DNA from: Acidobacteriaceae bacterium
GTDB taxonomy: Bacteria > Acidobacteriota > Terriglobia > Terriglobales > Acidobacteriaceae
Direction: 5' to 3'
Length of the DNA: 11,565 nucleotides
NCBI GenBank assembly: GCA_027364815.1
Contig: DAHXOQ010000069.1
Coordinates: 1-11,565 of the forward strand
The notes beneath the pieces are model-generated. The model worked only from the letters and a program-made list of their open reading frames with translations. It ran no database searches and had not been told where the DNA came from. Of this stretch, positions 6,969-11,565 are shown in pieces; within the stretch, counting starts at the first letter, position 1, and the number at the start of each line of letters is the position of its first letter. A program made the translations under genes and the position numbers.

Positions 6969-9723
6969 ACTTCCCAGCCAACTGCCTCAACACATACTGC
7001 AAAATTCCGCCGTGTTCGTAGTACTCAATCTCCTGCGGCGTATCGATTCGCACGCGCGCCTCAAAGCTCTTCACCGAACCATCCGCCGCCTTCGCCTTCA
7101 CCGTGAGCGTATGCCCTGCAGCAAACTTCGACGCCAGCAGTGGAATCAAACCGGCAAAATCAAAAGTCTCTTCACCCGTCAATCCCAGCGATTCCACATT
7201 CTGCCCCTCCGCAAATTGCAGCGGCAAAATTCCCATCCCCACCAAATTCGACCGGTGGATTCTCTCGTAGCTCTCAGCAATCACCGCGCGTATCCCGAGC
7301 AGCTTCGGTCCCTTCGCCGCCCAATCGCGCGACGAACCCGACCCGTACTCCTTGCCCGCAAGAATCACCAGCGGCACTCCGCGCTCAGCGTACTTCACGC
7401 TCGCGTCGAAGATGCTCATCCCTTCGCCCTCAGGCAGCAGCCGCGTCACGCCGCCTTCAGTTCCCGGCGCCAGCTTGTTGCGCAGCCTGACATTGGCAAA
7501 CGTCCCGCGCACCATAACTTCATGATTGCCTCTGCGCGAACCATAGCTGTTGAACTCCGCCGTCTTCACTCCGTGCTCGGCCAGATATTTTCCCGCCGGC
7601 CCATTCGCCTTGATATTTCCCGCCGGAGAAATATGATCCGTCGTCACCGAATCACCCAGCACTGCCAGCACGCGCGCATTCAGAATCTCCGTAACCGGCG
7701 CAGGCACAGCCGTGATGCCGTCAAAATACGGGGCTTTACGGATATAGGTAGAATCCGGCTCCCATGCATACACATCGCCCTGCGGAAATTTCAATCCCTG
7801 CCAATTCGCATCGCCATCCGCAACCGTCGCATACTCCTTCGTGAAGCTTTCGCTCACCACGCTCGTCGAAATCGCATCCGAGACTTCTTTCTGCGTCGGC
7901 CAAATATCTTTCAAGTAAACCGGCTTCCCCGCCGCATCATTCCCCAGCGGATCCGCATCAAAGTTATGCCCGATCTTTCCCGCCAGAGCATACGCAACCA
8001 CCAGCGGCGGACTCATCAGATAATTCGCGCGCACATCGACATTCACGCGCCCCTCAAAATTTCTGTTGCCGCTCAGCACGCTCACTGCAACCAATCCATG
8101 CTCGTCAATCGACTTTGAAACATCGCTCGGCAACGGTCCGGAATTTCCAATGCACGTCGTGCAGCCATAACCCACCACATGAAATCTCAACTTCTCGAGA
8201 TACGGCAGCAATCCAGCCTTCTGGTAGTAATCCGTCACCACCCGCGAACCCGGCGCCAAGGACGTCTTCACCCAAGGCGGCACAGTCAATCCCTTCTCAA
8301 CAGCCTTCTTCGCCAGTATCCCCGCGGCAATCATCACCGATGGATTCGATGTATTCGTGCAACTCGTAATCGCCGCAATCACCACCGAACCATGATCGAG
8401 ATACTTGTCAGCATCCACGCCGAAACGTTCCTTCACCGTCGCCGTCGTATTCAGATTCTCGTGAACCACGGTCCCCGTCTTCCACTCCGCCGCCGTGCGC
8501 GTCCCCAGCGGCTTCGCCGTCGGCGAGAGCAAACCTGGCAACTGCTCTTTGAAACTGGCGGCAACATTTTTCACCAGCACGCGATCCTGCGGACGCTTCG
8601 GTCCCGCCACGCTCGGCTCTACCGTCGCCAAATCCAACTCCAGCGTCGCCGTGTACTCAGCCTCAGGTGTCGCGCTCGTATGGAACAGGCCTTGTTCTTT
8701 GTAATACGCCTCAACGAGCTTAATCTGCGCCGCATCGCGACCCGACAATCTCAAATAACGCAGCGTCTCCTCATCCACCGGGAAGATTCCGCACGTCGCT
8801 CCGTACTCCGGAGCCATGTTGCTGATCGTCGCCCTATCCGCCAACGGTAGCGCCGCAATTCCCGGCCCATAGAACTCCACAAATTTTCCAACCACGCCCA
8901 ACTTGCGCAACGCTTGCGTCACAGTCAGCACCAGATCCGGCGCCGTCGCGCCCTCTTTCAATTTCCCCGTCAGCTTGAATCCCACCACCTGCGGAATCAG
9001 CATGCTCACAGCCTGACCCAGCATCGCAGCCTCGGCTTCAATTCCGCCCACACCCCAACCCAGCACGCCGAGTCCGTTAATCATCGGCGTGTGTGAATCA
9101 GTTCCCACCAGCGTGTCCGGATACGCAACCGTCTCGCCATTCACTTCGTTCGTAAACACAACCCGCGCCAGATATTCCAGATTCACCTGGTGGCAAATTC
9201 CCATCCCCGGCGGAACGGCCGAGAAATTTCTGAACGCCGTCTGTCCCCACTTCAAAAACGCATACCGCTCGCGATTCCTCTGAAACTCCAGCAGCGAATT
9301 TTCGTCATACGCTTTCGGGCTTCCAAACTCATCCACCTGCACGGAGTGGTCAATCACCAGCTCCGCCGGAACCAGCGGATTCACGCGCTCCGGATCGCCG
9401 CCCAGCGTCTTGATCGCATCCCTCATCGCGGCGAGATCGACCACTGCGGGCACGCCGGTGAAATCCTGCATCAGCACCCGCGCCGGCATATACGCAATCT
9501 CGCGGCTCGGCTCGGCCTTCGCATCCCACTTCGCCAGAAACTCAATATCGCTCGCCGTCACGTTCACGCCATCTTCGCGGCGCAGCAAATTCTCCAGCAG
9601 AATCTTCAAGCTGAACGGCAAGCGGCTCAGGTTAAATCCCTGCGCCTCAAGCGCAGGCAGTCGATACAGCGTGTACTTGCGATCACCACAATTCAACGTC
9701 GCTTTAGCTTTGAAACTGTTCAT
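6967..9723 (-). CDS. acnA: Aconitate hydratase A (aconitase)
   Basis: Iron-sulfur enzyme that interconverts citrate and isocitrate through cis-aconitate in the TCA cycle (cytoplasm). The 918 residues match the usual AcnA/IRP-type length (~890-920). Visible landmarks: LVPAELVIDHSVQV (117-130), GTDSHTPMINGLGV (207-220), the three [4Fe-4S] ligands Cys455 (ITSCTNTSNPSVM) and Cys521/Cys524 (YGCTTCIGNSGP), and the C-terminal swivel domain with GDSVTTDHISPAG (690-702), then NSYGSRRGNHEVM (725-737) and EYGSGSSRDWAAKG (792-805). That arrangement separates it from AcnB, which carries the swivel domain at the front. ATG 9723 has GGAGAGAAAGG about ten bases upstream, and a small hairpin lies just before that. 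It is convergent with pyruvate kinase and monocistronic as far as seen. No substitutions in cluster ligands were noted. Confidence 0.97.
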   Translation of the reverse strand: MNSFKAKATLNCGDRKYTLYRLPALEAQGFNLSRLPFSLKILLENLLRREDGVNVTASDIEFLAKWDAKAEPSREIAYMPARVLMQDFTGVPAVVDLAAMRDAIKTLGGDPERVNPLVPAELVIDHSVQVDEFGSPKAYDENSLLEFQRNRERYAFLKWGQTAFRNFSAVPPGMGICHQVNLEYLARVVFTNEVNGETVAYPDTLVGTDSHTPMINGLGVLGWGVGGIEAEAAMLGQAVSMLIPQVVGFKLTGKLKEGATAPDLVLTVTQALRKLGVVGKFVEFYGPGIAALPLADRATISNMAPEYGATCGIFPVDEETLRYLRLSGRDAAQIKLVEAYYKEQGLFHTSATPEAEYTATLELDLATVEPSVAGPKRPQDRVLVKNVAASFKEQLPGLLSPTAKPLGTRTAAEWKTGTVVHENLNTTATVKERFGVDADKYLDHGSVVIAAITSCTNTSNPSVMIAAGILAKKAVEKGLTVPPWVKTSLAPGSRVVTDYYQKAGLLPYLEKLRFHVVGYGCTTCIGNSGPLPSDVSKSIDEHGLVAVSVLSGNRNFEGRVNVDVRANYLMSPPLVVAYALAGKIGHNFDADPLGNDAAGKPVYLKDIWPTQKEVSDAISTSVVSESFTKEYATVADGDANWQGLKFPQGDVYAWEPDSTYIRKAPYFDGITAVPAPVTEILNARVLAVLGDSVTTDHISPAGNIKANGPAGKYLAEHGVKTAEFNSYGSRRGNHEVMVRGTFANVRLRNKLAPGTEGGVTRLLPEGEGMSIFDASVKYAERGVPLVILAGKEYGSGSSRDWAAKGPKLLGIRAVIAESYERIHRSNLVGMGILPLQFAEGQNVESLGLTGEETFDFAGLIPLLASKFAAGHTLTVKAKAADGSVKSFEARVRIDTPQEIEYYEHGGILQYVLRQLAGK

Positions 9724-9742
9724 CAGAGGAAAACCTTTCTCT

Positions 9743-9756
9743 CCGCCATCGGGCGG
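9743..9756 (-). promoter_or_regulatory. Small hairpin in the acnA leader
   Basis: CCGCC (9743-9747) and GGCGG (9752-9756) form a 5-bp all-GC stem with a 4-base loop. On the acnA transcript it would lie about 20-33 bases before the start codon, and its 3' arm runs directly into the ribosome-binding purines. It might modulate translation, but a stem this short could be chance. Confidence 0.25.
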
Positions 9757-9807
9757 GGTTCATGCGCAACCTGCTTCTTCAGATTGCTTTCATCTAACCA
9801 ATAATTT

Positions 9808-9872
9808 GTCATCCTGAGCGACGTTTGGCGCGCCTTTTGCGACAAACTGAGTCGAAGGACCTGCGTCATTTG
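9808..9872. repeat. Dispersed intergenic repeat of the GTCATCCTGAGCG type
   Basis: GTCATCCTGAGCG (9808-9820) and GTCGAAGGACCTGCG (9851-9865) flank a ~30-bp variable middle containing GGCGCGCC. I recognise these end blocks as those of a short element repeated in many bacterial genomes, notably Acidobacteria and Bacteroidetes. It lies about 85 bp upstream of acnA, so the acnA promoter must be inside or between it and the gene. No open reading frame here is convincing. Recognition is from memory, without a genome to compare. Confidence 0.6.
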
Positions 9873-9991
9873 ATGAGGAAGAAAAAACTCTACCCTCGCC
9901 CGCGATCATGCCGACCCAGGCGGAAACGTTTGAAGCGCGTAATGCGGAATGGTTCCGTGTATCTGCGCATAGCTCTCTCCACCCAATTTTA

Positions 9992-10004
9992 CCGCGAATC
10001 GCGG
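9992..10004. repeat. Short GC-rich palindrome CCGCG-AAT-CGCGG
   Basis: A 5-bp perfect inverted repeat with a 3-base centre, within otherwise featureless sequence (9873-10040). It could be a cruciform seed or part of the neighbouring repeat mosaic. No gene is supported around it. Confidence 0.35.
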
Positions 10005-10040
10005 AGGTGTATGCCACGGTTTCCGATGAGTTTTCAAACC

Positions 10041-10082
10041 CACACTGCGGGTGTCACACCACGGGTGCCACACCATGGGTGC
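10041..10082. repeat. 14-bp tandem repeat, three copies
   Basis: CACACTGCGGGTGT (10041-10054), CACACCACGGGTGC (10055-10068) and CACACCATGGGTGC (10069-10082) follow one another without gaps. Copies 2 and 3 differ at one base; copy 1 differs from copy 2 at four. Each unit is nearly self-complementary (CACC...GGTG). Immediately afterwards comes the hairpin at 10085. Small reading frames crossing it on both strands are explained by the repeat and are not called. Confidence 0.75.
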
Positions 10083-10084
10083 CC

Positions 10085-10109
10085 CCGGTCCCTCGCAATT
10101 GGGGACCGG
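10085..10109. repeat. 8-bp perfect stem-loop
   Basis: CCGGTCCC (10085-10092) pairs with GGGACCGG (10102-10109) across the loop TCGCAATTG. No T-tract follows on either side, so it is not a classical terminator. It abuts the triple repeat and is probably part of the same intergenic element. Confidence 0.6.
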
Positions 10110-10175
10110 CACTCCAAACACTACGCCGGATGCTGTGTGCCCACTCTTCGCTGAATTCTGCAAACGCTTTACCAA

Positions 10176-10363
10176 TCCCGGAGGGATAAGACGAAAATAG
10201 CCCAGGGTGAACCCGGAGCATCGCGAAGGGGCAACCCTGGGTAACCCTCACCCATAAGAAATGAACGGACGCGGCTTTCGCCGCGTCCGTCCCGGAGGGA
10301 GCAGTGGCCTTCAGGCCACTGAAAAACCATTCAAAAATCCCCGGCTTTAGCCGCGGCGTTTCT
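10176..10363. repeat. Composite palindromic (REP-like) intergenic element
   Basis: Two identical TCCCGGAGGGA blocks (10176-10186 and 10290-10300), each itself a TCCC/GGGA palindrome, each open a group of hairpins. After the first: CCCAGGGT (10201-10208) with ACCCTGGG (10234-10241). Between them: ACGGACGCGGC-TTTC-GCCGCGTCCGT (10265-10290), an 11-bp perfect stem. After the second: CAGTGGCC-TTCA-GGCCACTG (10302-10321) and CGGC-TTTA-GCCG (10342-10353). The last three have 4-base loops and share the GGC-TT..-GCC style. Sequences like this recur, from memory, between genes of Acidobacteria. No coding region is supported within it. Confidence 0.65.
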
Positions 10364-10463
10364 AACAGACATTTCCATCACCCCAAAAACGCCAATTGCA
10401 TGAGAATGCACGTAGTCAGCTTTACAATCTGTTGAATGGAAATAAAGATATGTTATTGAAAGA

Positions 10464-10498
10464 GTAACTTCCGATTAGGCGGTGATACATCTGGAACA
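10464..10498 (+). repeat. Copy A of the GTAACTTCCG-type flanking repeat
   Basis: Begins GTAACTTCCGATTAGGCGG and ends TGGAACA. It is alignable without gaps (25 of 35 bases by hand count) to the reverse complement of 11390-11424. It lies 53 bases before the two-helix membrane gene. The rest of 10364-10551 shows only a 5-bp palindrome (TGCAT-GAGA-ATGCA, 10397-10410) and no convincing promoter. Confidence 0.45.
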
Positions 10499-10551
10499 AA
10501 AAACGGGCATACATAGCTCACTCCCTTGAGGTTCGAGCGCTAAACTTAAAT

Positions 10552-10794
10552 ATGCAACGATCCCAGTTCGCTTCTATTGGTTATTTAGTAGCCGCTGTCA
10601 CGTCTTTCTTACTTGCGCTCTGGTCGGCTGTTGGAATTTTAGGTGCCTTCCTGGTTCCCGGAGATGAATCTGATCCCTACAAATTCGTGTACCAGATTGG
10701 ATTGGCAAGCGGGTGCGCGCTTGTATCATTTTTGTTCTTTCAACTTGGTAGATGGTGCCTTGTAAGACGTCGCTTGATTCCGCCGCTGAGCTGA
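10552..10794 (+). CDS. Small two-helix membrane protein, unknown function
   Basis: 80 residues. Two hydrophobic segments (about 8-36 and 44-70) are separated by a short polar loop (PGDESDPYK), and the tail is basic (LVRRRLIPP). By the positive-inside rule both ends would be cytoplasmic. I do not recognise a family. There is no evident Shine-Dalgarno sequence before the ATG at 10552 (the nearest purine run, GAGG, is about 20 bases away), which lowers confidence. Base composition is more A/T-rich than the metabolic genes, like the next gene. The next gene starts 82 bases downstream, so the two could share a transcript. Confidence 0.55.
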   Translation: MQRSQFASIGYLVAAVTSFLLALWSAVGILGAFLVPGDESDPYKFVYQIGLASGCALVSFLFFQLGRWCLVRRRLIPPLS

Positions 10795-10804
10795 TCAGAA
10801 ATGT

Positions 10805-10828
10805 GATTACTTCCGGTTAGCCGGTCAT
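10805..10828 (+). repeat. Copy B of the flanking repeat, between the two small genes
   Basis: TACTTCCGGTTAGCCGGTCAT matches copy A (10463-10486) at 18 of 24 aligned bases by hand count, same orientation. It lies 10 bases after the stop of the first small gene and about 50 bases before the start of the second, in the position expected for a promoter or a gene-unit boundary. Confidence 0.4.
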
Positions 10829-10876
10829 CCGCCAGAAATAGCTCTTTGAGCTAGAATTGGCCATCGGAGAATTGCT

Positions 10877-11377
10877 GTGACAAAGCGTCTGGTTCTGTTC
10901 GTTGGTATGCTTCTCGCTGTTGATTTGAATGCAGCAACAACCAATCTCTACCCCAACGAGATCAAGGGCTTTGAATTCTATGCGCAGTATCTGGCTCCAT
11001 TGCGTCCACATCAGTCGGATGCGAAACAAGTGATTCAAATCCTAGGTTCAGATCAGGGCTTTGAATTGAAGGACTGGAAAGTGTTTTTTCTTTTTTCATG
11101 TTCAGAGGACGTTATTAATTGTTCTCATGGCCCCCGAAATGATCCTCTTGACACTATTGTGATCACGCCGAAGCATCGGGTGTCGATGCGTCATCTGAAG
11201 TTCCCTCTGGCTTTCTCTCACAGCTATGGGGGTGTGTCCGAGATAAACGTCACCTGCGATATCTATACCGACAAATTCGGCCTCCAGTACTGGATTGTGT
11301 CACACGATTTTCAGTCGTACAAAAAAGGCGATTTGCTGCGCATTGAATATGGCCCCGCACCAAATGAAAAAGAATGA
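10877..11377 (+). CDS. Secreted protein of unknown function
   Basis: 166 residues from a GTG at 10877 that has GGAGA six bases upstream, a good ribosome site. A signal peptide is clear: basic TKR, hydrophobic LVLFVGMLLAV, then a predicted signal-peptidase cut after Ala19 (LNA|ATT). The mature ~147 residues hold three cysteines (75, 82, 127; one disulfide possible) and a mixed-beta pattern (DTIVITPKHRVSM, EINVTCDIYTD, LQYWIVS) that suggests a small beta-rich domain. GFEF (31-34) and GFEL (61-64) lie in a duplicated nucleotide stretch. I have a vague recollection of similar small secreted proteins in several copies in soil Acidobacteria but cannot name a domain. Cellular location would be periplasm or outside. 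Its role is unknown. Confidence 0.78.
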   Translation: MTKRLVLFVGMLLAVDLNAATTNLYPNEIKGFEFYAQYLAPLRPHQSDAKQVIQILGSDQGFELKDWKVFFLFSCSEDVINCSHGPRNDPLDTIVITPKHRVSMRHLKFPLAFSHSYGGVSEINVTCDIYTDKFGLQYWIVSHDFQSYKKGDLLRIEYGPAPNEKE

Positions 11378-11389
11378 GCGGTGAATTAT

Positions 11390-11424
11390 CGTTCCACCAG
11401 GTTCATCGCCAATCCGGAAGTTAC
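11390..11424 (-). repeat. Copy C of the flanking repeat, inverted
   Basis: The reverse complement begins GTAACTTCCGGATTGGCG and carries TGGAACG at exactly the same spacing (18 bases after ACTTCCG) as copy A. It starts 12 bases after the stop of the secreted-protein gene, so A and C bracket both small genes head to head. Confidence 0.45.
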
Positions 11425-11474
11425 CCTACAGCTAACCCCAAATCCCTTTGAAATCCATGCAACTCATCCTCCAC

Positions 11475-11507
11475 TTGACATCCCCTCCCCAACAAGAGAA
11501 CTTTATT
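11475..11507 (+). promoter_or_regulatory. Candidate promoter of the right-edge gene
   Basis: A perfect -35 hexamer TTGACA at 11475-11480. The -10 is poor: only GAACTT at 17 bases or TTTATT at 21 bases. It lies 60 bases before the next ATG, a sensible distance. Confidence 0.35.
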
Positions 11508-11540
11508 CATCACTCCCATCCTTCATCAGGAGTTTCCCAA

Positions 11541-11565
11541 ATGCTCCATCGCGCAATTCCAACCC
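11541..11565 (+). CDS. Start of a gene running off the window
   Basis: ATG at 11541 preceded by AGGAG (11528-11532) at eight bases, a strong ribosome site, and by a possible promoter at 11475. Only MLHRAIPT is visible, so no function can be given. Confidence 0.45.

Noticed and set aside
7012..8118. Long open frame (368 codons) antisense to aconitase
   Set aside because: Arg/His/Gln-rich, no motif, wholly inside acnA. It is a typical shadow frame from the codon bias of the real gene.
10041..10082. CRISPR array
   Set aside because: The 14-bp units are contiguous, with no unique spacers, and no cas genes are nearby.
9825..10251. Several 65-109 codon frames on both strands in the intergenic mosaic
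   Set aside because: They overlap one another and are made of repeat and hairpin sequence (Pro/Trp/His-rich products); no credible start signals.
10265..10321. Rho-independent terminator
   Set aside because: The stems at 10265-10290 and 10302-10321 are strong, but neither has a T-tract after it on the plus strand; the A5 after the second would only give a T-run before the hairpin on the minus strand.
10464..11424. Integron gene cassettes with attC sites around the two small genes
   Set aside because: GATTAGGC and GTTAGCC look superficially like core sites, but no paired RYYYAAC/GTTRRRY ends with an attC fold were found and no integrase is present in the window.

Overview
The window looks like a chromosomal segment from an Acidobacteria-type genome (Terriglobus/Granulicella/Edaphobacter-like). 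This is inferred from the gene families, the moderately GC-rich coding style of the core genes, and intergenic repeats resembling those I associate with that phylum. No rRNA or tRNA is visible, so the assignment is tentative.

Left end (1-1710): a compact type II restriction-modification pair. An HNH endonuclease (plus strand) and a D12-class adenine-N6 methyltransferase (minus strand) converge and share the four bases CTAG at their stop codons. Both use more A/T-rich codons than the metabolic genes to the right, which fits horizontal acquisition. The methylase is preceded by a 15-codon mini-ORF with a far better ribosome-binding site than its own.

Middle (1811-9723): four ordinary chromosomal genes. 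They are a secreted family 3 beta-glucosidase (minus), divergent from a YihY/BrkB-type membrane protein (plus), then pyruvate kinase (plus), and aconitase A (minus) convergent with it. A perfect 14-bp-stem hairpin with T-tracts on both strands lies between pyruvate kinase and aconitase and should stop transcription from both sides. These genes connect loosely as carbon metabolism (extracellular glucoside hydrolysis, last step of glycolysis, TCA cycle), but they do not form an operon.

Right part (9724-10551): about 0.8 kb without a convincing gene. It is a mosaic of repeat-like modules: a GTCATCCTGAGCG...GTCGAAGGACCT element, a 14-bp unit repeated three times, several strong hairpins, and a composite palindromic element starting twice with TCCCGGAGGGA.

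Right end (10552-11565): two small orphan genes, a two-helix membrane protein and a secreted protein of unknown function. They are bracketed by an imperfect inverted pair of a ~35-bp motif, with a third, direct copy between them. The window ends just inside a further gene that starts at 11541.

Most worth a second look: the repeat-bracketed small-gene module, the intergenic repeat mosaic, and the restriction-modification pair with its upstream mini-ORF.
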